From Tethya wilhelma (lineage: Eukaryota; Porifera; Demospongiae; Tethyida; Tethyidae), in NCBI GenBank assembly GCA_964030475.1, contig CAXIPT010000002.1, forward strand, positions 17,030,760 through 17,094,759: a DNA stretch of 64,000 bases. Reading direction: 5' to 3'. Position 1 is the stretch's first letter, and each line of letters begins with the position of its first letter. Below the pieces are notes generated by a model, which did not search any database, was not told where the DNA came from, and saw only the letters and a program-made list of their open reading frames with translations. Shown piece after piece: positions 49,590-59,457 of this stretch. A program made the position numbers and the translations under genes.

Positions 49590-50455
49590 GGTCCATTATT
49601 CACTCCTCGCAATCGACAATTTGCTCAGAAAATCAAGAACCTTTGCAGAACCTCCCATACATTGAGGTATGTCTATTAATTTTTATGTAATAATTGTTAA
49701 GTCTGTACGGCTTTATAGGCAAACATTTTGAATGATTTTTGACTGTACAGATTTCGAGTGTGAATGAGATACAACCGGATATTGTTGTCGGTGAACGACG
49801 TCCACGTAATAAATCACACAACAGCATGGACTCTGGAGTGGATGATATAAATAGCATAGACAATGTTTCATTAGAGGAAGGCCCAAGAAAGGCCAGGACC
49901 TCTCTACAACTGCAACTCTTTCCACGATTTCATCCTTACACTGAACTTTCCCCTATTCGCCAGTGCAGGAGCGAGTCAGACCTCACTCCAGTGGCTACCA
50001 CTCCTTCAACGGTGCAAGGCTCAAGCATGTTGGACCTCTCACAGAGAAAGTGTGTGGTCTACATTAGCTACACTGACCGAATGGCCGAGTGGGTTAAGAA
50101 CTACCTGAAGCCTCACATTGAGTCATGGAAGACCACAGAAGTGATGCTGCACGAGTCGGACATGATCCCTGGGCTGACAATTTCTGGAGAAAGACAAAGA
50201 CTGATTCTCGAAGCAGACAAGATTGTTATTGTTGTTTCCAGTGACTATTCTCAGTCTCAGTGGTGCTCTTATGAACTGGTGCATGCGATTCAAAAGGAGC
50301 CCGCTCTATGCAGAGGAAAGATCATTCCAATCTTGGTGGATGGTTGCAGAACACTTCCTCCTGTTATTCAAGGGTTGGTGCCTCTTCCAGCAAATGATTT
50401 GGACTTCAACAGCCGATTGTGGTATGCTATACATCAAAACCCTTGGATACATTGA
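49590..50455 (+). CDS. TIR-domain exons (cytoplasmic part of an Ig-TIR receptor)
   Basis: Two exons are read. 49590-49666 follows the acceptor CTGACCAACAG and encodes PLFTPRNRQFCSENQEPLQN plus LPYIE. 49751-50455 follows TGTACAG and encodes a linker and a TIR domain: box 1 KCVVYISYTDRMAEWVKNY, then HESDMIPGLTISGERQRLI, box 2-like region, QSQWCSYELVHAIQKEPALC and a C-terminal LWYAIHQNPWIH. TIR domains relay signals downstream of Toll/IL-1 receptors or cleave NAD; here a signalling role is likely. No ectodomain or membrane span precedes these exons in the given orientation, because the N at 49568 intervenes. The incoming phase (2 nt) fits the donor at 56089 of the Ig/transmembrane exons at 56089-57840. 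Confidence 0.8.
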
Positions 50456-50788
50456 TAGAAAACCGTACCAAGTCTTTATTTGTTCTGTTTGTATTGTTAT
50501 AGCACGAGTAATGTAGTAAAGAATATAATTATCTGGGTTTCTTCTATTCTGAATAGAACAGGATGCTCACCTCAACCATACTGAAAGTAGCTGACAATTA
50601 AGGATATGGTGTTGTTATTATTATTAACCTGGTTGCCTCAGGGTTGGTTGACTCCTTGGTTTATAGCTCCCAAGCCTTTATGGTCATGCTCTTGTCGTTT
50701 TTGGTGCAAATATAATACCCATTGAACTCATGTGACGTGGCCACATCCTGCTGACTGAGAGGATGCATGATAAACCTAATAACAAGAA

Positions 50789-50896
50789 CTAGCCAATGTG
50801 TTTTTTGCCAAGTATAGTATGAGGTTCAACAGCAGCTGCTTTGAGTCTGTTCCTTTCAGTGTCTGATTCTTCACTTCCAGAATCACTTTTGAATAG

Positions 50897-50941
<45 letters not shown>

Positions 50942-51807
50942 GTGTGTGTGTGTGTGTGTGAGTGTGTGTGCCACAAACAGTCATACATGATTAAAATATA
51001 ATATCGTGTGAATTTTGGTATTATATTATACATGTGCGGTAGGTAATCAATCCCATAGATTATGGACTAACTACACACAGCATTATTTTTAGGGCATCAG
51101 GAAGTAAACAGATCAGAAACAGATCAGATGTCTTTGTATTTACCCACCACCAAAATATGAATTTTAGTGGTCATGAAGGATGCTGACTATTGAATACCTT
51201 GGAGGTGTTTTCCTCTTCCTCTGTTGTTTGGTTGTGGTCTCCACCTCTTGGTAAGCTTGTAAGGTTATGGGGAGTTGGGATGAGTGCAATAGTTTGATAC
51301 CTGGTGAGAAGTGTGGCTGAGAGTGGCTGCACTTTTGTGCTTCTCCTCTTTGCTCTTTCATTGGAGGTGGAGACTCAGGATCAACTACTGCATATTGACT
51401 GTTGAAGACAAATTGCAGAGAATAGTGATTACACAACATTGAACAAATTAATATTTAATTCTAGCAATTCTCCAAAATCATATGACAAAAATGCTGTTAC
51501 CTGTCTAAAATATTGGTGAGTTTCTTTGCTAAAAATGATTGCATTTCCTTTGATACCCTATGTGTAGTAGTTTCCTGTTTTTCATACTTGGCAATTCTTT
51601 TGGATGGGCTATAAACAGAAAATTTGACCCCCACTATATAAAATTTATATTAATTATGACCAAACTGAAAATGCCATCACACACAAGCATATATGGTATA
51701 GTACAATCTCACTTTATCGAGGATGACTCCTGATGGGCTGCAGGCACCTCCCAAATGGCCTCCTGAAGCCTCTCTTTCTCTTCATCACTCTCACTGCTAC
51801 TACTCAT
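50789..51807 (-). CDS. CUSTOS-like small acidic/basic protein
   Basis: Four exons chain in phase: 51807-51713, 51608-51501, 51398-51198 and 50885-50789, giving about 166 residues. The N-terminus MSSSSESDEEKERLQEAIWE, the SKEMQSFLAKKLTNILD segment, a PxxR-rich middle (KQQRKRKTPPR) and a second acidic repeat near the end (SDSGSEESDTERNRLKAAA) followed by ILGKKHIG resemble vertebrate CUSTOS (C12orf43). CUSTOS is a nuclear-envelope-associated modulator of Wnt signalling. The resemblance rests on order and character of short blocks, so it is tentative. An intron holds an interrupted (GT)n tract immediately ahead of the last exon. Confidence 0.55.
50901..50970 (+). repeat. Interrupted (GT)n microsatellite
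   Basis: GT repeats with GC and TT interruptions, in the last intron of the CUSTOS-like gene. Confidence 0.85.
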
Positions 51808-51958
51808 TACTAATTTATTAGATGACCTTTACCAAGAATATTTTGTAAAAATTTGCAGCATAATATTGTTAAAATAAACTTGAAAAGAAAACTCAAAAAG
51901 TCATAATACCTAATATAACCCAATGTTTACTTAGCAGAAATGTTTCTGTATGTAGTCT

Positions 51959-54928
51959 TTACTTCATCCATTGTTTAGCAGCAGACAACACACAATCATT
52001 CTTAGCATCAGTGCTGACAGGAATGGTAATTGTGGAAGTTCCAAGTCCTTCAACAGATGCCTCCACTACAATACTGTCAGGAGCTGCTACGACAACTCCA
52101 GGAGCTCTGATACGAGTGCGACGTCCTCCCTCACTGTCAATCTGAAGCAGACGATGACGATGTTCTGGTGAAGAGGCATGGTCTTCTGTCACTTGAATGA
52201 TGGCTCGAGCGAGACCATGATAGGCACTCCTCCATGATGCCTGGTTGGGCTCGTGGCACGTCGGGTCTCCATTTCCAACACCAATGATACGTCCTGGTCC
52301 ACTCACGATTTTGAATGTCACATTGTGTGATGAAGAGTGAACTACATTGTTGTTAGCATCTACTATTTTCACTCCAATCATGCCTGCATCTTGGCCATCT
52401 AGAACAAGTGCTGATCCTGTTCCTGTCATCTCATTTGGAGCATCGATAGAGGCAACAACTTTAGCAGCTGCTCTGCTAGTTATCCTTGAATGCATTGCTA
52501 CCACATCACCACTATCAGACATGGCTTTGGCAGTGATATTTCCAGCAGCATAAGTGATACCGTCCCATTGGCCGTAACTTTCCCATGTCAGATCCTTAAC
52601 ACCTTGAGACTTTCCATTGACAAAGAGTTCGACTTTAGGAGCATTGGTGACAACATGGATGGTACGAGTGCCAGTACTGTCTTGTGGTTCCCAGTGCTCT
52701 ACGATGTGGACAAGGGAGTCTTTTTCCTCAGAGTCAGTGTCGGGATTCACCAGAGGAGGTACGTTTATTGGAACATCTTCACCACCAGTAGTTTTGTTCA
52801 CTTTAGCACTGTACAGCCACCACGCTCGGTACCAGTAAGCTTGTGGTTTTGCAAAACCAGCCAAATCAATTTGACCAAATGAACACGACACATGAGGCCA
52901 TCCATTGGTTGGTTCACCATAGTAGTCAAACAGAGTCCACACCATGCATCCAGCAACAAACTTTCGATCAAGTTCAGCTCTTGTTTGTGACTCACTGCAA
53001 TCAGCAGCAAAACTTTTGTGAACGTTTCCACCATCATCCTCTCCACGCTGAGTTTGGCATGAGCAGCACTCTGATCCTATCAGAGGTTTCTTAGGGTAAG
53101 TCTGATGGTAAGAGTCAAAGTTGGACCCACCTCTGTGAGAGAAGCCTTGAACATCAATTTGATCTGAGAGATCAGCATAATTAAACATGTTGGCTGAAAC
53201 AGGACGGAATGTGTCCATACTGTACGATGCATCTCGGAATTCTTTTCCAAGTGGACCATTGTTTTTAGGATAGCATCCCCCTTCATTGCAAAATGACCAG
53301 ATAACAACACTAGGATGGTTGCGATCACGCTTCACCATGTCTCTTTGACATTCGACCCACAATGTATTGTCACCAAAGTTCCTGTTTTCGTCCCATACTA
53401 CTATTCCCAGTCGATCCAAGATGTCCAACATTACTGGAACCGGAGGGTTATGGGACATTCGCCACGAGTTGGCTCCTACAGCTCTCATCATTTGACCTCG
53501 AAACAAGTTTACTCTATCTGGTACTGCCGCTCCGACTCCTGTAAAAGAATTGTGATTGTTGAACCCCCGCCATGTGAAGGGGACTTCATTCAAGTAGAAC
53601 CCACTCTCGGCATCCCAACGAGTGCTGCGAATTCCAATTGAAACATTCACAGCATCAACAATTGTTGAGCCAGAGATCACCTCTGCTTGGAGAGTGTAAA
53701 GGTACGTGCGAGTGTTGCTCCACACCTCAACGTTGGTTAGCTTGACAGTAGCATTGAACATGGCAGTCTTTCCAGCTGGAACTGTTGAAGAGTTAGTATC
53801 ACCAGAGACAACAGATTTGCCATCCTCGTCAAACAGGGTATAGCGGACCAGCACACTTGGACTGTTTCCACTTGTGTCATCATTGATCACTTCAGCGCTA
53901 GGATACATGGTCACTGCATCAGCCATTAAACCTTTGGACATGTCGTTCTGGTCATGGGGACTGATCTTTCCTGTTATATTTGATGGTCCATACACACCAT
54001 CCATCACAAAATGGACTCGGCTTGCACTGATCAAGTGGTTGTGTCTGTAGATTCCTCCTCCTTCGTACCACCATCCAGTGCCCCTGGTTGCATCTGCTCT
54101 AACCACAAGGACATTTTCGTTATCTTTTCCGTCTCCATAATGAACGGTGGTTGCATTGTCGAGGCGTACTGAGAAACTAGTGTAGCCAGAATCATGGTAC
54201 AACAGCTCTTGTCCATTGAGGTATGTTGTTGAGGCTCTGAATACTCCTTCAAAGTACACCCAGATGGACTGACCCTTCCAATCACTAGGGAGATTAAAAT
54301 GTTTGCGATACCAAGAGATGTTTGTTGGAAGATAGCCATGTGATTTGGGTCCATTTTCTACATATGTACCCGTACCAATGATAACGCTGTCATGAGGAGT
54401 ATCAACAAGTTCCCAGGAGCTGTCATCATAATCTGGAGAAATTGGTCCACTTTTAGCAGGTTGAGGTGGTGGAGCTGGAGTGTTTCTTCCACCACCAACC
54501 CAGTCATTGTTAGGGTGATTGCAGTCACTACTCTGACCAATCCAGCAACCTTGGTCTGAGGCATACTGCCAGATTGCACACTCTTGATCACCACAGCAAG
54601 CATCAAGACATTCATCTGGGTTGGTAGCAGGGTTTCCACGGAGACCTAGACACTGGACATTGCTCATGTTCTTTGGAAAGGCATCTGCAGTACAGTTGAC
54701 AGCTGTCCCCATGTCTCCAAGAGCAAACCTCCAAGCAAAATCAAACTTGACATCTTCTCTAGCTCCTACTTGAGAAGCAGTGACACTGAATATGACCAGC
54801 AAGCTGCAGCTGGAGAAAATTTGAAGCATCATTATTACAAAAAAAAGAAACAAAACCACAAACAGCTGATGTTGCATAATAAAATTAATAACGTCACGTG
54901 AAATTAAGACCCGGCGCCGCTCGCGCAT
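51959..54928 (-). CDS. GH2 beta-galactosidase-like gene a, intronless, complete
   Basis: One frame of up to 989 residues; the ATG at 54877 (MQHQLFVVLFLFF) is the likelier start because it begins the signal-peptide-like segment. The GH2 jelly-roll domain has HSGYTSFSVRLD-type blocks. The catalytic domain carries an acid/base Asn-Glu pair in VVIWSFCNEGG near residue 547 and the nucleophile in PLIGSECC near residue 618. A C-terminal beta domain (ELFVNGKSQGVKDL) and a final domain ending AAKQWMK follow. An unusual cysteine-rich insertion lies at about residues 90-150 (DECLDACCGDQECAIWQYAS, GCWIGQSSDC). GH2 enzymes cleave terminal beta-galactosides or related sugars; exact substrate unknown. The lack of introns over 3 kb is unlike its neighbours. 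It lies head to head with the 5' part of a second copy. Confidence 0.88.
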   Translation of the reverse strand: MRERRRVLISRDVINFIMQHQLFVVLFLFFVIMMLQIFSSCSLLVIFSVTASQVGAREDVKFDFAWRFALGDMGTAVNCTADAFPKNMSNVQCLGLRGNPATNPDECLDACCGDQECAIWQYASDQGCWIGQSSDCNHPNNDWVGGGRNTPAPPPQPAKSGPISPDYDDSSWELVDTPHDSVIIGTGTYVENGPKSHGYLPTNISWYRKHFNLPSDWKGQSIWVYFEGVFRASTTYLNGQELLYHDSGYTSFSVRLDNATTVHYGDGKDNENVLVVRADATRGTGWWYEGGGIYRHNHLISASRVHFVMDGVYGPSNITGKISPHDQNDMSKGLMADAVTMYPSAEVINDDTSGNSPSVLVRYTLFDEDGKSVVSGDTNSSTVPAGKTAMFNATVKLTNVEVWSNTRTYLYTLQAEVISGSTIVDAVNVSIGIRSTRWDAESGFYLNEVPFTWRGFNNHNSFTGVGAAVPDRVNLFRGQMMRAVGANSWRMSHNPPVPVMLDILDRLGIVVWDENRNFGDNTLWVECQRDMVKRDRNHPSVVIWSFCNEGGCYPKNNGPLGKEFRDASYSMDTFRPVSANMFNYADLSDQIDVQGFSHRGGSNFDSYHQTYPKKPLIGSECCSCQTQRGEDDGGNVHKSFAADCSESQTRAELDRKFVAGCMVWTLFDYYGEPTNGWPHVSCSFGQIDLAGFAKPQAYWYRAWWLYSAKVNKTTGGEDVPINVPPLVNPDTDSEEKDSLVHIVEHWEPQDSTGTRTIHVVTNAPKVELFVNGKSQGVKDLTWESYGQWDGITYAAGNITAKAMSDSGDVVAMHSRITSRAAAKVVASIDAPNEMTGTGSALVLDGQDAGMIGVKIVDANNNVVHSSSHNVTFKIVSGPGRIIGVGNGDPTCHEPNQASWRSAYHGLARAIIQVTEDHASSPEHRHRLLQIDSEGGRRTRIRAPGVVVAAPDSIVVEASVEGLGTSTITIPVSTDAKNDCVLSAAKQWMK

Positions 54929-54980
54929 AGCGCATGCGCATTTTAGAATTCAGCTGATCGAGTCACTTGACCGCGACAAA
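54929..54980. promoter_or_regulatory. Short divergent promoter of two GH2 genes, NRF1-like site
   Basis: Only about 100 bp separate the two GH2 start codons (54877 and 54981). The stretch is GC-rich and contains GCGCATGCGCA at 54930-54940, a near-perfect NRF1 palindrome, and CACGTG near 54895. Confidence 0.5.
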
Positions 54981-55648
54981 ATGGTTTCTATCTCTTTCTC
55001 AAGTTTTTGGATCGTAATTTTCACAGCCTCTCTAGTAGGAGCGAGAGAACATGTGAATTTTGATTTTGCTTGGAGGTTCGCCCTTGGAGACATGGGGACA
55101 GCTGTCCACTGTACTGCTGATGCCTTTCCAAAGAACATGAGCAATGTTGAGTGCATGGGACTTCACAGCAACCCTGCTACCAACTCAGATGATTGTCTTA
55201 ATGCTTGCTGTGGTGATCAAGAGTGTGCAATCTGGCAGTATGCCTCAGATAAAGGTTGCTGGATTGGTCAGAGTAGTGACTGTAAACACCCTAACAATGA
55301 CTGGGTTGGTGGTGGAAGAAACACTCCAGCTCCACAACCTCAACCTGCTAAAAGTGGACCAATTTCTCCAGATTATGATGACAGCTCCTGGGAACTTGTT
55401 GATACTCCTCACGATAGCATTATCATTGGTACGTATGTAGAAAATGGACCCAAATCACACGGCTATCTTCCAACAAACATCTCTTGGTATCGCAAACATT
55501 TTAATCTCCCTAGTGATTGGAAGGGTCAGTCCATCTGGGTTTACTTTGAAGGAGTATTCAGAGCCTCAACAACATACCTCAATGGACAAGAGCTGTTGTA
55601 CCATGATTCTGGCTACACTAGTTTCTCAGTACGCCTCGACAATGCAAC
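54981..55648 (+). CDS. GH2 beta-galactosidase-like gene b, N-terminal part
   Basis: The frame starts with a signal peptide (MVSISFSSFWIVIFTASLVG) and matches gene a from GAREHVNFDFAWRFALGD through the Cys-rich insertion and FSVRLDNA. It then ends at the N at 55649, followed by a (GT)n tract. The 5' leader differs from gene a, while the mature region is almost identical. The rest of this gene is probably the C-terminal piece at 48347-49567; about 1 kb of middle sequence would be missing. Confidence 0.8.
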
Positions 55649-55649
55649 N
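55649..55649. other. N gap, right edge of a probably inverted block
   Basis: A single N divides GH2 coding sequence from a (GT)n tract and the 3' side of the Ig/transmembrane exons. Confidence 0.8.
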
Positions 55650-55650
55650 A

Positions 55651-55691
<41 letters not shown>
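55650..55691 (+). repeat. (GT)n microsatellite next to an N gap
   Basis: GT tract of about 36 bp starting immediately after the N, a plausible cause of the assembly break. Confidence 0.85.
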
Positions 55692-55693
<2 letters not shown>

Positions 55694-56088
55694 AAGTATG
55701 TGTACTCTTAATGTGTGCATGTGATCATGCAATGAGTGTACAGGTGTGGGTAGTGTGGGATTCCAGAACTCTAATGTGGTTAACCCTATAAATTATTACC
55801 ATGCAAGTTGGCAACTCTACAATGATAAACAACAAGTACTATCCTAACAAGGTAGTTTTCAACACCAATGACATCCCCAGAAATATAAGGAATTCATTTG
55901 CACTGCCTGTGCTTCCCACAAACACACACACACACACATTGAAAGAATACACAAAAATAATACGCACAATGTCATGAGTATAATTATTTCATACGGATAT
56001 CAGATTTTAAGAGGATAATATTATCGTTGGGGGCCAAGAGATTGAAATTGAAATTAATGCTGATATTATCATGATATTATCCACTCAC

Positions 56089-57840
56089 CTTCATCAGGAG
56101 GAATCCTAAAGTTGTGTCTCTTTTTCTTCACCAAAAGTGCAATGAGAATTGATACGACGATAATTACTATGATGACCACGACTGCTACAAACGTAGCACC
56201 AATTGCAGGCTTGACAACTCGAGAATCTGTGACCACAACAACTGATGTTGGTGGTGGTGGTGGTGGTGGTGTCTCCAGTGTAAGTCGAGCCTCCCTTTGC
56301 CACTGTATTGCCTTGCCAAATAAAACAGAACACACGAATGTTGAGCCATTGTACTCCTCAGAAACACTGGACACTTCAATGGTGAAGATAACTTTCTTAA
56401 ATACATTCGAATCCGTTAGGGTTTGGTGCCCAAATACTAGTGGGTAGTCATTGATTTCTGAACGGCAGTAAACCAAATTGCATGTAGCATTAATATTTTG
56501 AGAAAAGTTACTAGATGAAGGTGGTATAAATTTGAGAAGGACTTCTATAAAATCGCCGTCCACATCATTCTCTGTTTTTTGTGGTGAAAGATTAGTTCCA
56601 ACCAAACATTCAAATGTTACATTACTTCCTACAACAGCTGATGTGTCTTGTGGTAAACTATCATTAATGATTAGTGGATAGTAGTCAACTAAAAGGAGAG
56701 ATATTAACTATATTAATTCAGGCACAGAGAAATCACTATTTCTATAATGTTGGTAAAATTTTAATGTAACTTACTGTTAAACGTTGCATGTATGCATAGG
56801 GAGAATGAACTGAAATTATTATATGCTTCAAACACAATGAATAGTGAAAGAACTTGTCTTCGAGGTCCGGTGTTTATCGGAAACCTATTAATTGTAAACT
56901 TCTGCCATGTGCACAGGTGTGTGTGTTTGTGTGAGCATACAATGTTTCGAGGAGTAATAGTATATTGTTACGTAACCAACAATTCATGTATTGATCACAT
57001 ACCCACAACAAAGGATTGTCACCATCCTTGGTTATGCTGATGCGAAGATCAGATGGGTAATGGTTGGAATCCCATTCCAGCCCAACAACTCTCAGCTCAG
57101 GTTCCTCTCCATATACATATAGTGAGCGTGTTAACGGTTTAGTGGCATTATCAGTACGAAATTCCCAATCATTATTATTTCTACAACATTGACCCTTTTG
57201 GTCATTGCTGGTATTAAAACTGTGATGGGCAAAGTGTTCGGTATTTGTACCAAAATCATCTTTTTTGCCAATATGAACATTTCCTGCATGTGAGTATGAG
57301 GGTCAACCAATACTGTTATAGTTGCTAAAGCTTGCCTATAGCATTTATCATGATGCATCACTTACCAGTGATAGACACATTGAAAGCTGCTACAATTTCA
57401 TCACCCAGATGACATTCGTATACACCTGCATCCTCTAGTCTGACATTAGGAACATTTACCAGATTACTCCTCACAGGTACTCCTTGTTTGAAGAGAATGC
57501 TCCCGTTTATTTGGCAAATAAAAGTCAAGTTCATGCCAACAATTGCAGGGCAGAGCACATCATAGAATGGCTTGCGCTCAAATTGCAAGCTACCTGTGTA
57601 ACTGTAGATACCATAGCACTCATTCTCCTCGTTGTACTGCACCTTACAAACTCTATTTCTTCCATGTGGAACTGCTCTGGTATTGCCTTCAAAGTATTCT
57701 CCGCACGATGGCTCAAAACGATCAATTTCATGGCCTGAGCACGTTGAATAGTGGCTTGTCATTCCATTGCACAGACAAACACAGCAATAGAGTAAAAAGG
57801 CCAGTAGTTGAACAAACTTAGAGCCAATACAACTTTCCAT
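56089..57840 (-). CDS. Ig-like receptor ectodomain and membrane span (Ig-TIR receptor, 5' part)
   Basis: Four exons chain in phase: 57840-57366, 57283-57003, 56901-56775 and 56688-56089. The first encodes a signal peptide (MESCIGSKFVQLLAFLLYCC), a Cys-containing region and an Ig-like end (RLEDAGVYECHLGDE). The middle exons form a second extracellular domain. The fourth holds another Ig-like domain (SNVTFECLVGTN, NGSTFVCSVLFG), a Pro-rich stalk, a membrane span (IGATFVAVVVIIVIIVVSIL) and a basic cytoplasmic start (LVKKKRHNFRIPPDE). The last donor is in phase 1. No continuation is found before the N at 55649. The TIR exons at 49590-50455 take phase 1 in and would complete the receptor if the intervening block were inverted. 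The predicted architecture equals that of sponge IgTIR proteins, proposed innate-immune receptors. Confidence 0.8.
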
Positions 57841-58138
57841 TTACATGCATGGGTCCAGAAAGAACTATATATGACTAACTGGCGATTAATGAGTAGTACA
57901 TTTCCGGATAGGATTACACGATCCAGGTATGTTGCGGTTAATAATTCATGCAGATGATAAGTTACCCATTGTTATGAAAATGTGTAACAAAGCATAACAA
58001 CACAAAAAATGAATATATTTTTTAAAAAAATAGTGTGTACTAGACATATAGCAATCACAATCACAATCAGCTATAAAAGAAATATAAAAGAAAAGAAACT
58101 CTCAAAATCATCATTTTCATCATCAAAATCATCATTTT
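57841..58138. other. Upstream region of the Ig receptor
   Basis: About 300 bp of AT-rich sequence 5' of the receptor start, with A-rich and TCATCAT runs. No coding sequence is seen. Confidence 0.4.
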
Positions 58139-58460
58139 GTTCGAAGAGACACCAAGATTCTGATTGGGATGATAGATGTACCAGCTCATAAGAGCTCCCT
58201 CCACTGAAACAGAGAATAGTCATTGTCCTAACTTCTTTAATCTGTCTTTCTCCAGAAATTGTCCTACACTGAGGCATGTTGCTCACATTGAATCATGGGA
58301 GACATGAGTGAGAGTCGGACGTGATCCCTGGACTGAAAAGATGAAAATGGGGAAGAGTTTGAGCTAGGGAGGTCCGAGTTTTCCTTGTAGTCTCACTAAC
58401 CAGACTTCCTCAGAGTGAAATGTTGTCAATGCATCCACTCCAGAGTCAATGTGGTTTATT
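58139..58460. pseudogene. Scrambled relic of a TIR exon
   Basis: Three short stretches resemble the TIR exon at 49751-50455 but in rearranged order and orientation. Minus-strand 58265-58140 (TTTCTGGAGAAAGACA, then TCTTATGAGCTGGT) matches 50180-50295. Plus-strand 58284-58336 (ATTGAATCATGG, GAGTCGGACGTGATCCCTGG) matches 50117-50177 with a small deletion. Minus-strand 58455-58395 (ACTCTGGAGTGGATG) matches 49829-49885. All have stops or frame breaks, so this is non-functional. Confidence 0.6.
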
Positions 58461-58554
58461 ATATCCCACACTATGGTTGACATGGTTCACAATAAACAAG
58501 GATGTCTGCATGGTTGTATCTCTTTCAAGGTATGTGGCTAATCACCGGTTAGTG

Positions 58555-58765
58555 GCTGGGTGGAGGTGATAATAGAGTAGCTAGGAGTCACACGGGGTCA
58601 ATGGCAAACAAAATAGTTGCATGCCCTTAAGTGTGCAGCACTCGACCATGCATCGAGTGCTGCCCACTTAAGGGTCATGCAACTATAATTAATTTTGGCA
58701 CTTGATGCAAGGTCGAGTGCTGCAAAGTAATTTACTCTATAAAAACTTTGGTTGCCAGGCAATGG
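58555..58765. repeat. Hairpin repeat (MITE-like), related to 33737-33920
   Basis: 58616-58686 is a near-perfect palindrome: GTTGCATG.CCCTTAAGTG, then GCAGCACTCGA, with a mirrored right arm. TA flanks both ends. The wider unit, including CAATGGCAAAC, is shared with the DNA2 intron repeat at 33737-33920. Confidence 0.65.
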
Positions 58766-59457
58766 CAAACAACTAGGTCATGCAATTATATCTGTGTATG
58801 TGTGTGTGTGTGTGTTTCACTCAGAAAAAGATAAGTTTAATTGCACTCTATTATATCCATTTCCTTTTTAATCATGACATAATGAGAAAGGAATTCATGC
58901 GCTCTACTCAGTGTGTAATATTAATATGTTATAGCTGCAATGGGGCTTCCAAAAACAAATACATATTACACAACAGTGCTCTTCTGAAACAAGGGCAGAA
59001 TGTCAAGTCAATCACCAGGTAACATTGTAGTATTACCCTCTCAGGTCACAGACTCACAGCTGGATAATGGTTGTTAATTTATATTATTTTGATACATCAA
59101 ACTATGTGACCCATTGAGAGAGATATAAGGACAAAGCAAACATGCAAACAAAACATTATTATTATTATTATTGTTATTATTATTATGTAAATTGGCATGT
59201 ACTTCAGCAGACTGACAGAAGCCTGAGCTCACAGTTGGCTGAACAGGGACTTTACAAGATACAAATTGCACCTTGTTTTGGCTATCAGTGTGAAACAATT
59301 CTTCCCTTGAGAGAAAGTAGCTGTCGTGAAAACTAAACATATAATCAGCAAGCAAATTAACCATATAGATGAGTACCTGGAGCTCACATGTTTTGCACAC
59401 ACAGTTAAAAACAAGGACAGCCAGTATGATAAATAATAATTATAAGTCTACAAAGTT
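58766..59457. other. Intergenic region 3' of acyl-CoA oxidase
   Basis: About 690 bp with a short (GT)n near 58796, an (ATT)n run at 59154-59187 and AT-rich flanks. No supported gene is seen; the frames present are short and of low complexity. Confidence 0.45.

Noticed and set aside
49569..49612. The minus-strand GH2 frame extends through the N to an ATG at 49612 (MRGVNNGPVGQW)
   Set aside because: The stretch past the N reads as an acceptor and exon of the TIR gene on the other strand; the NNGP similarity to GH2 is short and probably coincidental.
53315..53641. Plus-strand 108-codon frame opposite GH2 gene a
   Set aside because: Shadow of the GH2 coding strand; no support.
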